A DNA stretch of 64,000 nt from Gnetum montanum (lineage: Eukaryota; Streptophyta; Gnetopsida; Gnetales; Gnetaceae): the NCBI GenBank assembly GCA_015680685.1, contig MNCI01015680.1, positions 62,001 through 126,000 on the forward strand, read 5' to 3'. Under the pieces are notes generated by a model. The model saw only the letters and a program-made list of their open reading frames with translations, did no database searches and was not told the DNA's origin. The translations under genes and the position numbers were made by a program. Positions within the stretch are counted from its first letter, which is position 1. Each line of letters opens with the position of its first letter. This document shows positions 1-10,781 of the stretch, piece after piece.

Positions 1-340
1 AGATCAATAGTGGTGTGGAATTCTTCATGGATGACTTCTCCACTTATGGAGCTATGTTTGAGCAAGCCTTGGACCACCTTGGGTAAGTATTGAAAATATG
101 TGTGGAAAAAAATCTACGACTCAATTGCAAAAGAGCCACCTCATGATCCAAGAAGGCATTGTACTAGGGCATAGAATCACTCAAAAAGGGATTGAGGTAG
201 ACCCTAAGGAAATAAGGGTCATTTAAGGAATAACCCACTGACTATAAATAATTAAAGATATTTAGTCATTCCTTGGACACACTGGCTACTATCGGTGATT
301 CATAGAAAATTTGTCTAAGATCGCAAAACTATTGGTAGAG
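1..340 (+). pseudogene. Element A reverse transcriptase, C-terminal fragment
   Basis: The fragment opens in the palm domain with the catalytic box read as FFMDDFSTYG, followed by the stretch that normally runs 'LDHL..VL..C...NLRLN'. The two catalytic aspartates are intact. Downstream the frame is broken by several stops (for example TAA in place of a glutamine codon near position 83). The matching region of element B at 6878-6960 is clearly homologous at the nucleotide level. The N-terminal half of the enzyme lies left of the window. Confidence 0.8.
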
Positions 341-439
341 TTTACAAAGAAAGATGCACCTTCCATCTGGACCAGGAAATGTGAATAAGAATTCCAACAG
401 TTAAAGTAGAAACCTGTAGAAAGACCAATTCTATGGGCA

Positions 440-850
440 CCACACTAGTCCATACCATTTCACATCATGATAGATGCATCTAACTATGCCTTGGTAGTTG
501 TGCTTACATAGTTGGATGATAAGAAACACCCATACTACATCCACTATGCAAGCTAAAGCATTGTGGTAGCACAATTAAATTACACCACCATGAAGAAGGT
601 ACTAATGGTAGTGGTGAATGCTCTTGAAAATTTTAAGCACTATGTGCTTGGCTACAAACTATTTATACATACGGACCACAGTGCAATCTACTTCCTCATG
701 AACAAGCCAATGGTGAGCTCTCGTATCATATGGTGGCTCGTGATCTTGCAAGAATTTGATCTCACAATAGTAGATTGAAAAGGAACCAAGAATGTGATTG
801 CTGACCACCTCTCTCACTTAAGATGGGATAATAAAGAGGTGAAGAGCCCA
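440..850 (+). pseudogene. Element A RNase H relic
   Basis: The frame reads through residues typical of the retroelement RNase H domain: LNYTTMKK (usually NYTTTEKE), then VLGYKLFIHTDHSA with the HTDHSA box, then a tail ending in VIADHLSHL, the usual close of the domain before the integrase linker. The longest open stretch is 563-778 (71 codons). It stops at a TGA at 776-778, where the family normally has a charged codon. Function would be removal of the RNA template during reverse transcription; this copy cannot make it. Confidence 0.8.
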
Positions 851-1079
851 CTCTCTAATTAGTTTCTAGAGAAACTCCTCTTTACAAGAGCAATAAATGA
901 CCAAATTCCTACAAAACCAACATGGTACAATGACATCATCAAGATCTTGACTTTAAAAAAAGTAATAATTTCTTCATTAGGCCAAATGCTTCATAGAAAT
1001 CAATGGATACCTCTATAAGGTATGCATTGATGGACTGATTTTTTAGTGTGTCCTAATGAAGATTAACTGCATGTTCTCT

Positions 1080-1990
1080 AGGATGCTCACAAAGGGCCTT
1101 GTGGAGGCCACTATATAGGGAGATGCATGGCCACAAAAATTCTAATGGCAGGATATTATTGGCCTACAATCTTTAAGGATACACAACAATTTATCCAATC
1201 TTGTGAACTTTGTCAACCACTAGAGCCTTTTGACATATGGGGCATTGACTTCATGGGTCCCATCACATTCATGTCTAATGGAAAAATGTATATCATCATA
1301 GTAGTTGACTACTACACAAAATGGATAGAAGTAGCAACCGTTACTAATTGTACATTATCCACTACTACTAGATTTATACAACAAAATGTTTTATAAATAG
1401 GTTTGGGGTTCCATGTGCACTAATTTTTGACAATAGAACTCATTTCATAGGTTTTACTTTTAGCAAATTGATGCAACACTTGGGGGTTGAACATAAATTA
1501 ACAACACCCTACCAATTCCAAGCCAACAGTCAAGTAGAGGTAACTAATCAAGAGATCACAAAAATATTAACAAGAACCATAAGCAAATATAAGAGAGATT
1601 AGAGTACCAAACTCAACAATTTCCTCTAGGATTATCACTCAACATGAAAACTCCTTATTGGCTACTCTCCCTACGAGTTAGTGTACAGAAAAATTTCAAC
1701 ACTCTCGATCTAATCCAAGCTCCATACACTCTCAACAGCTTGTGATCTGGATCTTGACCTTAGTCTAGCATAGAAAGAAAGATTGATCAAGCTAAATGTA
1801 CTAGATGAAAACTAATTGGTGGCCCTATCTTTGAATGAGGTGCATAAGGCATTCAAAAGCAATGTCATAACCTCAAAATACAAAAAGTAACATTTCAACT
1901 AGGTGAGAAGGTTCTCTTCTGGAACCCCACACATGTACCCTAAAAGACAAAATTCCAAATGTTGTGGGAGGGACCTTATATAATTGATCA
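1080..1990 (+). pseudogene. Element A integrase relic with catalytic residues still legible
   Basis: The sequence begins with the H2C2 zinc-binding region (…GGHYIGR…, then SCELCQ) and runs into the catalytic core. The first aspartate is in WGIDFMGP, the second in FDNRTHF, and the glutamate in NSQVEVTNQE, so the D,D,E triad can still be read although the frame shifts between the boxes. The second zinc-knuckle stretch is shortened: SCELCQ is followed almost at once by PLEPFDIWG. The longest open stretch is 1127-1396 (89 codons). The C-terminal part runs to about 1990 without a chromodomain, as expected for the Athila/Tat branch. Confidence 0.85.
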
Positions 1991-2161
1991 AACCTTTCCC
2001 TTTGGGGCCATGTTAATTTACAAGCTTGAAAGCCTAGATAAAAAGTATCTTGTCAACATCCAATAAGTAAAACCTTTCCTAGAACCAAGATAAGCAAATG
2101 CAACTACCACCTTGAGAAATGGACAACCACATTCCATTTTTTGAATCTCCTCCTTCCAACT

Positions 2162-2181
2162 CAGTCATGGGGGAGGTGGCC
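2162..2181 (+). promoter_or_regulatory. Internal polypurine tract-like box of element A
   Basis: CAGTCATGGGGG at 2162-2173 continues as AGGTGGCC. The same 12-mer occurs again at 5408-5419 directly before the 3' LTR, where it is the true polypurine tract. The internal copy lies right after pol and before a T-rich, non-coding spacer. Homologous boxes are at the same place in elements B (9106), D (54505) and, on the minus strand, C (about 13240-13262). Confidence 0.55.
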
Positions 2182-2350
2182 ATCTGTGTTAACAATCCAT
2201 ATGGCTTCTTAAGTTTTCTACTTTTTCTGTTTTATTTTTCAAATTTTTGATTTTACAAGCTATTTATTTTACAAATTTTTGATTTAAAGTTTTTCCCAAT
2301 TTTCTTGATCATTTTACACTTTGTTATATATTTTACTTTGTTGTGTTTAA

Positions 2351-5189
2351 ATGGGACCATCACAACCATGGGAGAAGAAACCTAGAGGAGGAAGAGGACA
2401 ACAAGAACATGGCCAAGAATAGGCTAAGGTAACCCATGCAACAAGACCTCTTAGAGATGAGGCTAAGGTGGAATCTATCTGATAGATTCTTGAAGAAGCA
2501 ACCACACTTGAACATTCATAATGAGGCAAAGTGTTAGGCCATGTACCCAAACTAGAAGTCATACTCACACAGGTCTATCTAAAAATAATTAAAAGTCATG
2601 AGGTTCAACACCTAGTTCTCCAAGAACTAAATTTTAAAGCATTCCTTGAATGCACTCTAGAAGATGTTAGAACTCAACTACAAGCCTCTCCCATATGGTG
2701 AAGCATCACTTCTAGTGGGGCATGGTACATGGAAGAAACATATCTCTTCTAGAATAATAGGAAAGCAATATTTGCTATGAAAATCAAGGACATCCAAGTA
2801 TCCTACTCAATGGATGCCATTACATAGGTCTTCGGGCTACTAGACACGAGAACATGATTGGCAAAGTCATTATCATAAGATGACCCTAGAGCAAAGAAGA
2901 AGTGAACTCAATGGTGTTATGGGGTTGATCGTAAGGAGTTTGCCACACTTACATTGGTAGAGTGAATTTATTTTTAACATAGTAGCCTACCACCTCAATC
3001 CAATGATGAGGCCCATTAAGGTGATAGCCTTCTTCGCCTGAGCATGCACTACTCTAAATAGAAACTTTCTAGCAAATCTTCCATAACTAATCTATCTAGA
3101 GATAGAAAAGCACTTCAAGGAGAATGAACATGGAAGAAAGGCCTTACCCTCCCCTTTCTTGAATAGAAAAGTATGAAAAAGGGTAGGAATAGTCCACTAT
3201 GCAAATGATATACTTAGACATACTCTTAATGCTTCATGGAACAAGATGATGAAGGATTAGATGCCTACCACAATCACAAAAGAGAAGAAATAACGACCAC
3301 CTCCACCACCTACTCATGTGCAAACATTGGAGGCCTGTAGTATGATTGGGCACATGTGGAAAATCCATGAGTAACTCTTACAACAATGAAAGTAGTAGGC
3401 AAGAACTAGTGGTGGAAATCCATCTGAGTATAGACTAGCCATGACTCACCTTAGAGAAGTGGCTCATACAATCATCTAGATGGAGGAAGGTGGATCAATT
3501 TTGTCTACCCAATGAACATAGTTGCCTTTAAGGTTAAATTCAAGTACCTGAGAGGTGATGGTATGTTTCTCTTAGCACCATCTATTTCCAAAAATCTCTG
3601 GGAATGTCACTTCCTCTTCAATAGGCCTGGAGGAGGATGAGGAGGCAATCATATTGGTGATGTAGCACCAGGGGCAAGAGACAGCTACAGAGATCATTGT
3701 TGATTGAGTTGCTGAGTCATTAAACACACCTATGAAACCTAAACTAGATGTTTTTGCACTAAGAGATGTGAAGGTGTCTATAGGGACAATCTGTAGAAGA
3801 TTAAATGTAGCCCAACATGAAGAACTGTTGGACTGAGTGGTGGGAACTAGGTAATTGATTTAAGATATCTTTGATTTTCTAGATACCATCACTACAACCC
3901 AGTCATTGCTACTAGAGGAAAAGGGTAAGTGCCTCATATTAGAAGGGCAACTTGAAATAGCACAAGCACATAATCAATGCTTGGTTGCACAAGTTGTCAA
4001 ATTGCATGTCGAAATTGCTAACCTTACTCTTATCAACCCTACATTTACATGAGATGAAGCTTTTGAACAGCTTCAAGAATAGCTTAAATAGGTTAAGGGA
4101 GAAATGGTAACAAAGATCTTTAATCAATCAATAGAAAAAGTTGAAACTCACACAATACGAAAGGACTTGATGCAGATGCACCAAGAAAATGAATCCTTGA
4201 TCATAGAAAACCATCGCCTATAGAATGTTAATGTGCAAAAATAATAGTTAGAAGAATTTATTGATTAATAGTAGGAGTAGATCACTAGTGCAAATGCTGA
4301 ATTGAGGAGATTAAAGGCAAAAAAGTATAACCTTTCCATGGAGAAGGTCTACATGTTACGCCAGAAGTCAACTATTGAGATTGCTACTTGGAAGAACGAG
4401 GCTCTAAAATATGAGAAAGTTTAAGAAAATCATTACAGAGATAAAGTTGGCCTATAAAAGGAGATGAATGAAAAGCATATCCAACTAGTGAAGGCAAAAG
4501 TTAATTAGGCCCACCAAAAGCTCCAACAAGGTAGAGAATTATGGTAACCCATCATTGATGGGATTGATGCCTACAACAGGGTAGAAATTCACATGAAGGA
4601 GTTGCAAATTGAAGAGATGATGGAGTACATGGAGTCATCTAATCTCCATTATGTGAACCTAGTGATGCTAGCTATTATATGACTACAGTTTGAACTTGAA
4701 AAGCAAGTGGCTAGCTCATACTTGATGTATGAGGCTAAGTTCAAGGTTCATAAAGACACCAAGTATGAGCTTGTAGTTGCGAATGTTCAACTTGAGGTTC
4801 TCAAGATGAAATTCATTGACTAGAGATTAATTGTAGAGAACATAGCCAAAAGAATGAAGAACTACCAAGTGTTATAGGATATACTTTGAGTGTTCAACAT
4901 TGAGAATAAGCAATTTGTGACCTGGCTTGTCAATGTGAAGGAGCTCTTTCATATTTTTCCTTATCATTGGAATGTTCCAACCCTAGCCCACATCAGCGAA
5001 GTTGCGTAAATCGTGAATGATCCCAGGAGTAAAGAAGAGAAAATGAAGGCATTATTGGATGCTTTTTGCCATCCACCTGAAGTAGTAGTGACAATAGGAT
5101 AGCCACATATACCTCTACCACCACACATGCCTAAAGCCAGTGAAGGTTCCTCAGAACCTTAGGAGCCACCATCACCTAGGATTGTCTAA
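2351..5189 (+). pseudogene. Element A extra 3' ORF (plant-transposon-like domain plus coiled coil)
   Basis: The frame starts with ATG at 2351 (MGPSQPWEKK…) and keeps a recognisable protein to a TAA at 5187-5189, about 950 codons, with many in-frame stops and at least one frameshift. The first third contains a stretch reading like the conserved core of plant 'putative transposon protein' domains (Transposase_32-like): a VSYSMDAITQVFGL box, then KEFATLTLVE and, further on, HYAND. The middle (about 3900-4900) is heptad-rich with many Glu, Lys and Leu and should form a coiled coil. The tail ends in a Pro/Glu-rich stretch. Homologues lie in elements B and C. The role in the retroelement is unknown; Athila elements carry env-like ORFs here, but I see no signal peptide or transmembrane segment. 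Confidence 0.6.
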
Positions 5190-5407
5190 CCTTTTTGATC
5201 AACTTCACTCCATCAAAGAACATGTTGTTCAGTTTTGAAGAATCATGTCATGGTGTTCAATTTTGTGTCATGAACACTATAATTTTTGTAATGTGTTGAT
5301 CATGTATTATTATGTCCATTTTGTCTTATTTTTTTTTGTTATGTAAAAGTTAGTCAATAATTCCATACCTTCCAATTTTATAAAGAACTCGAAGATGAGT
5401 TTTCATT

Positions 5408-5421
5408 CAGTCATGGGGGTA
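5408..5421 (+). promoter_or_regulatory. 3' polypurine tract of element A
   Basis: CAGTCATGGGGGTA sits immediately before the TGATGAGG start of the 3' LTR, the expected place for the plus-strand primer of reverse transcription. Equivalent tracts lie at 38488-38501 (B), 56484-56496 (D) and 10628-10641 on the minus strand (C). Confidence 0.75.
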
Positions 5422-6374
5422 TGATGAGGTTCAGTTTGTCATATTGACTGGGCCCCATTGACAAGGCCCCATAAACATAGTATATTGCATTGATGAGGCC
5501 CCATCAACTAGGCCTCATTGATGAGGCCCCGTCCACGCAATCAATTATGTCAATGTGGCCCCATTGATGCAAGGGTCTATCCCGGTCCATATATACAAAC
5601 CACCAGCCACATTTATGACATCAATTCTCATAGTTGTAGTAGAGCTCTTGTAATTTTTCTATTTGAAAGTTAGAATATTTCTCCCAAGTGCTCACAGTAG
5701 GAGTCATTAAATGTGTAGCTCTTTATTTGAGCATTGTTGTACTTGAGCATGACAATGTGTGTGGTAATAAAGACAAGCTTTCTGATAAACCTTGTAGCAT
5801 TCTAGATAGATTAAATATTTCATTTATGCATTTAATGTTTTCAATTACTTATTCAATGTTTTCAGTAATTAAGCTAATTAAGATAATTGAGTAAGATAAG
5901 CTAGATAGATTAAATACATAAGTACGATCACTTTGAGCATAACATGTATTCACTTGGTAATCCCAGTACTATTATTGCTTAGTATGCCTAGTAGTGTAGC
6001 ACTTGGTAACCCAACAATGGATATGTGAATTAAGGATGTGTACAAAAAGTGAGATGGGATACTTATGTTAGGATTAACTAGAGGCTAGTAGGTTAGTTAC
6101 ATTGAATTAGCCATTAAATTACTTTGTCTTTATATTTATTCAAGGACCAAGACTATAAAACATAAAACTATAAAAATCGTATGCCTTAGTTACACTTAAC
6201 CATACTATGTGCTTCACAAGTGTAATTGGGAAGACAATGAATGACCTTAGGGAAGGTTCACTGCCTAGAAGACTAGTGCACTAGAAACTATAAAGTTCAC
6301 AGAATTTGACTAGATCACACATGTGCGCTCTATGATTTGTATGGTTGGGTAGAGGGGTACCTCACTACTCATCA
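5422..6374 (+). repeat. 3' LTR of element A (953 bp)
   Basis: The LTR begins TGATGAGG and ends CTCATCA, giving TG...CA ends with a longer TGATG/CATCA inverted terminal match. It matches the 954-bp LTR at 38502-39455. U3 holds an array of GGCCCCAT-type palindromes (about 5447-5570), followed by a TATA-like ATATATACA at about 5589. AATAAAGA at about 5766 lies in the R/U5 part, which is shared with the C/D LTR family. The final block before CATCA (GGGGTACCTC) is common to all four elements. Confidence 0.85.
5447..5575 (+). repeat. GGCCCCATYGA palindrome array in U3 of element A LTR
   Basis: At least five copies of a GATGAGGCCCCATC-like word occur in about 130 bp (GGGCCCCATTGA, AGGCCCCATAAA, AGGCCCCATCAA, AGGCCTCATTGA, AGGCCCCGTCC, TGGCCCCATTGA), in places as perfect palindromes. 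They lie upstream of the TATA-like box. Element B's LTR has the same kind of array (38520-38635). Confidence 0.75.
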
Positions 6375-6382
6375 CCTAAATT

Positions 6383-7300
6383 GACTGGAATCAATCTAAG
6401 GGTATGCTATCATCACATCTACATCAATCCAACCATGAAGCCAAGAATGTAGCCCTAGAGGCAATTGAATCCCAAATTAAAGTAGATCGTTAAAGAGGAA
6501 ATCAATCAACTCCTTAAGGAGAGGTTCATCTATCCCATCGCGAATAGTGAGTGGGCTAGTCCACTTGTAATTGTGCCAAAGAAAGGTGGCAAGTGATGGG
6601 CCTACCTCAACTTTAGGTTGTTGAACATGGGAACATTTGAAGATCATTTTTCATTTCCATTTGTGGACCAAGTATTGGACACCATATCTTGAGCATTTCT
6701 ATTATAGCCTCTTGGATGGTTATAGCAGCTATAATCAAATTTAAATTACACCAAAAGATCAGGCCAAGACAACATTCACAAGTTCTTGGTGGAATTTTGC
6801 ATATTGTAAGATGCCATTTGGTTTGTGCAATGCCCCTACAACATTTTAACACTTGTTCCATAGCATATTGGTAACGAGATAGAGGTCTTTATGGATGACT
6901 TCTCTAACTATGTGGCTACATTTGATCAAGCCCTATATGGCCTTGAGTAGGTACTAAAAAGGTGTGTGAAAACAAAACTTAGGCTCAATTTTCAAAAAAT
7001 CCATTTAGTAGTCCAGGAGAGCATAGTACTAGGGCAAAAAAGTATGCAAGTAGGGATTGAGATAAACTTGAAAAAGATAAGAGTTATCCAAGGAACCATA
7101 TGTCAACCAAAGATAGTTAAAGATGTCTAATCATTCCTTAGACACATTGGCTACTACCAATGGTTCATAGAAAATTTCTCTAAGATTACACAGCTATTAT
7201 TTGAGCTTACAAAGAAAGATGCTCCATTCATCTGGACCAAGGAGTGCGAACATGCATTCTAACTACTAAAAGAAAAACTCATAGAAACTCTAATTCTATG
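6383..7300 (+). pseudogene. Element B reverse transcriptase relic
   Basis: The reading starts with the HHIYINPTMKPR stretch that opens the domain in Athila/Tat elements, passes through RFIYPIANSEWASPL, VPKKGGKW and PFVDQVLD, and reaches the catalytic box VFMDDFSNY at about 6889, with both aspartates kept. It continues through the thumb (HIGYYQWFIENF, usually IGYYRRFI.NF). Stops and frameshifts are scattered, so it is not functional. The first codons lie directly after the 3' end of element A, which is how the A insertion was located. Confidence 0.85.
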
Positions 7301-7309
7301 GGCATTATA

Positions 7310-7710
7310 TTAGTACAAATCATTTCATATAATGATTGATACATCTAATTATACCATGGAAGCCATGCTTATGTAGTTGGATGATAAGAAATGTTCATAT
7401 TACATCCACTATGCAAGCTGAAGCATTGTGGGTGCATGGTTGAATTACACCATAACTGAGAAAGAATTGATGGTAGTGGTGTATGCTCTTGAAAATTTTA
7501 AGTGCTATATGCTTGGCTACAAAATTTTTGTGCACATGGATCATAGTGCCATCCACTTCCTAATGAATAAGCCAATGATGAATCCTCGTATCATATGCTA
7601 ACTCGTGATCTTGCAGAAATTCAATCTCACAATGGTAGATCAGAAAGGAACTAAGAATGTGGCCACTAACCATCTCTCTTGGGTAAGATGGAATAATTAA
7701 GAGGAGTAGA
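7310..7710 (+). pseudogene. Element B RNase H relic
   Basis: The domain is recognisable from MIDTSNYT through LNYTITEKELMVVVYALE to VHMDHSA (usually HTDHAA) and ends in KNVATNHLSW, the decayed form of the usual 'NVVADHLS' close. The frame is better preserved than in element A over the TEKEL helix, but later stops prevent expression. Confidence 0.8.
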
Positions 7711-7929
7711 GTCTACTCTTTGATCAATTTCTATATGAACTCCTCTTTATAGGAGTAATCAATGAATAAGTGCCCATTGAATCAAAATGGTATGATGGCA
7801 TCATCATTTATCTTCTTACTTAGGAGATGCCATAAGATCTGGACCACAAGAAGAAATAATATTTTTTCATCAGGCAAAGTACTTTATGAAAATCAATAGA
7901 TACTTTTACAGGGTATGTGTCAATGGTCT

Positions 7930-9060
7930 GGTTTGTTGGTGTGTCCCTGATGTAGATCAACTACACATTCTCTAGGATGCTCACGAAGGCCCTTGCAAAG
8001 GCCACTATGTAGGGAGATGCACAACAATAAAAATCCTAATGGTAGGATACTATTTCCCTACAATCTTCAGGGATGCCCATCAATTTGTTCAATTTTGTGA
8101 ATGTTGTTAAAGAGATGATGGGATGATCACTCGAATGGAAGGTTCTTAATAGTGGATTTAAGCATTGGAGCCCTTTGACATATGGGGCATAGGCTTCATG
8201 GATTCCATCACACACATGTCTAATAGAAAGGCATATATCATCATAGCAGCTCACTACTACACCAAATGGGTAGAAGAAACATTTGTTAGCAACTATACAT
8301 CTTCTACTACTACTTGATTTGTACAACAAAATGTTGTAAATGGGTTTGGGATGCCACATACACTAATTTCTAACAATGAAACCTATTTTACAAGTGCCAC
8401 TTTTAAAAAAACTCATGTAATGCTTGGGTGTTGAACATAAATTAACAAAACCCTATCACCCCTAAGCAAACAATCAAGTAGAGGTAACTAACAAGAATAT
8501 CATAAAGATTCTAATAAGAACTATTAGAAAATATAGAAGAGAATCAAGCATAAAACTCAAAAATGCCATTTGGGTCTACCTCTCAACATGGATATTCCCT
8601 ATTGGATACTCTTACTATGAGTTAGTGTATGGAAAACTTCCAATGCTTCTAATTCAATCTGAGCTCCGTACACTGTAAATAGCCTATGATCTGGATCTTA
8701 ACCTAAGTCTAGCACAAAAAGAAAGATTGATCAACCTCAACATGCTAGATGAAAATTGATTAGTATCCCTATCTTTGAATGAAGTACACAAGGTATTCAA
8801 TAAATAAAAACATGATCTTAGAATATAGAAAGTGAAATTTCAACTCAGAGATAAGGTTCTCTATTGAAACCCCACACACATACCTTAGAAAATAAAGTTC
8901 CAAACATTGTGGGAGAGACCTTATATAATTAATGAAACATTTTCTTCTAGGGCCATGAACATATACAAAGAAAAGAGCCCAAATCAAAAGTAGTTGGTCA
9001 ACATCCAACAAATAAAACTTTTCCATGAGCCTAAGCAAGCTAGTCCAACAAATACCTCAA
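7930..9060 (+). pseudogene. Element B integrase relic, catalytic residues lost
   Basis: The zinc-binding part reads GHYVGRC…FCECC and the core starts at WGIGFMDS. The family has WGIDFMGP here, so the first catalytic aspartate is now Gly. The second box reads ISNNETYF where SDNGTHF is usual, so the second aspartate is Asn. Both changes are single transitions of the kind expected from decay. The C-terminal domain runs to about 9060. No chromodomain follows. Confidence 0.8.
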
Positions 9061-9105
9061 TGGATGGATAACCATACTTAATTTTTCAAATCTCCTCCTT
9101 CAAAT

Positions 9106-9126
9106 GCAATCAAGAGGGAGATGACC
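9106..9126 (+). promoter_or_regulatory. Internal polypurine tract-like box of element B
   Basis: A purine-rich CAATCAAGAGGGAGATGACC block follows the integrase at the same place as the CAGTCATGGGGGAGRTGGCC box in A and D. It is decayed by a few substitutions. A T-rich spacer follows immediately, as in the other elements. Confidence 0.45.
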
Positions 9127-9790
9127 ACTATGCTAATCATCCATATAGCTTCTCAATTTTTCTATTTTTTTCTCACATTTTTGATTTTGAAAATTATTTA
9201 TTTTACACCTTTTTGATTTTCAAATTTTTTCCTATTTTTACACCATTTTTTATTTTACACCATCATTAGTATGTTTGAATCTTTCTTAAATAGTTTATAT
9301 TTTTTTATATATTTTACCTTGTTTGGTTTGAGTGTGATTTTCAAATTTTTGCTAATAACCATGCTTTGTGCCAATAAGACATAGTGGTGCTGTAGTTGCT
9401 ACTAATGGTGGTTTGTGCTTAATGTTTTCTTTGCTAATGTCTAATGTCTATTTTTAAGTTTTTATACCAATGGCTTAGTTATGGTTTCCTTTTCATGGAA
9501 TAGGCAGTGAGTCCACAACATACACCCATCCACAAGCTCTATGGTTTTTCTTATTCTAGAAGTTTGAGGTCCCTTTCATTAAATAAACATTTAATAAATT
9601 TGTGACCTTGGTAGTTTTTGGAATTGGAAAGGATTCAAAGGTTTATACAAGGTGTGACTTTAAGGGGACTCAATACTCGTTATACTCTTCTACTTACTTG
9701 GGTGCTCAAGGATTTTCCTTGACTTCTTATTGTTCCATGTCAACCACTAAAGAAAGTCAAATAAAGTCTTTACATGGTGTGGTTCCCATC
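9127..9790 (+). other. Element B 3' spacer, left part (non-coding)
   Basis: A T-rich stretch with repeated TTTTACA/TTTTTGATTTT words (9160-9340) is followed by a block with GAGTCCACAACATACACCCATCC (about 9507) and a block ending TCTTTACATGGTGTGGTTCCCATC. The same order of blocks occurs in D (54560-55200). I see no coding sequence. The right half of this spacer continues at 16170, after element C. Confidence 0.7.
9786..9790. repeat. Target-site duplication CCATC, left copy (element C)
   Basis: CCATC precedes the LTR terminus TAATGAGTGG. The second copy is at 16170-16174, directly after the other LTR end. A five-base duplication is standard for Ty3/gypsy integration. Confidence 0.85.
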
Positions 9791-10627
9791 TAATGAGTGG
9801 CGAGATACCCCTACACTCAACCATACGAATACGAGCGTTTTCACGTGGGGCCTAGTCGAACTCCGCAGATGGACTAGTTGTGACACCTAGATCATTAACC
9901 TTAGGTTGTAGTTCACTATCTTCCCACCAAGACTAGTATTTATATTTTTCATGTATGGTTTAGTACAAAGTGAGGTGTATGATGTGTTCCTAATTCTAAT
10001 GCTACTCCTGAAGGCAATGGAAGGTAAGATTAACTAAGCTAAGCTAGGAGGAAAAGGTAAGAAAATATAATCTAGCCTAAGTGCAATGAGCAACCATTCC
10101 TTGATCATCCATACACATCTTAGACTTTGTGCATGACTACCACTGGGGTTACCAAGCACAAATCCTAGGTACGCCATTGGGTTACCAAGTAGTTACACTT
10201 AAATGCTCGTAATCAAGTCGTACTCATTCCGCGTTACTAGGGGATAAGGATGAGGAAACTAATTAGGAAAGTAGTAAATAACATTTAAATAAATAAATAA
10301 ATAACAAATTGAATGCTAAAATGATGAAGTAATCTCGATCTTTATTGTCAGTCATGTGCATGTCCAAGTACATCACACTCGAATAAAGAATGTCGTACAA
10401 TTACATTCACCACACTGCGGGCAGACATGGGAAAATAATCTATCTATGGAGGGATCAAACTGCCAGAGTTTCAGTACAATCTAAACTATGATGATAAATA
10501 AGGAAGAGAGGCTTCTTATTTATAGACATTGTGGTAGACTGCGATATTGCGTACGCGATATCGTAGGGGAAGATGCGATATCATGGCAGATGCAATATCA
10601 TGGCCCATGCGATATTGTGTCCCATCA
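9791..10627 (-). repeat. 3' LTR of element C (837 bp)
   Basis: Read on the minus strand it starts TGATGGGACACAATATCGC and ends ...CTCGCCACTCATTA. U3 (10540-10627) holds a cluster of GATATC/GCGATATC palindromes. A TATAAATA box lies at 10517-10524. The part at 9800-10450 matches the LTR at 15357-16169 and, in reverse, those of element D. Confidence 0.9.
10517..10524 (-). promoter_or_regulatory. TATA box of element C 3' LTR
   Basis: TATAAATA lies just downstream of the GATATC palindrome cluster, in the place where the U3 promoter of an LTR is expected. The same box occurs at 16076-16083, 50319-50326 and 56631-56638. Confidence 0.65.
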
Positions 10628-10641
10628 TACCCCCACGATTG
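10628..10641 (-). promoter_or_regulatory. 3' polypurine tract of element C
   Basis: Minus-strand sequence CAATCGTGGGGGTA abuts the TGATGGGA start of the 3' LTR. It corresponds to CAGTCATGGGGGTA of element A. Confidence 0.7.
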
Positions 10642-10781
10642 AATAAAAACTCTTTCTCGAGTTACAACAATTACACAGTGGATAGGTATGCAGTTATTGG
10701 ATGGAAAAAATAAAATGAAATGATGCCACAATGTGGGAAGACACAACATAGAAAAATGCTACAACTACAAAAATTTGGAAC

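Larger units (their letters stand above)
1..6374 (+). mobile_element. Element A: Ty3/gypsy LTR retrotransposon, 5' part outside the window
   Basis: Reading left to right the element shows reverse transcriptase (C-terminal part), RNase H, integrase, a polypurine tract-like box, a T-rich spacer, a long extra 3' ORF, the true 3' polypurine tract and a 3' LTR. The order RT-RNase H-integrase is that of Ty3/gypsy. The pol sequence and the extra 3' ORF are Athila/Tat-like. It ends at a CATCA LTR terminus, and the next bases are the start of the reverse transcriptase of a related element (B), so A is inserted in B's pol region. The 5-bp duplication would be CCTAA (6375-6379), but its other copy lies outside the window. 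All frames carry stops, so the copy is dead. Confidence 0.85.

Noticed and set aside
6375-6379. CCTAA as a proven target duplication for element A
   Set aside because: The left copy lies outside the window, so the duplication cannot be confirmed.
8036-8359. 107-codon minus-strand frame
   Set aside because: It lies opposite the integrase core of element B, which is recognisable on the plus strand.
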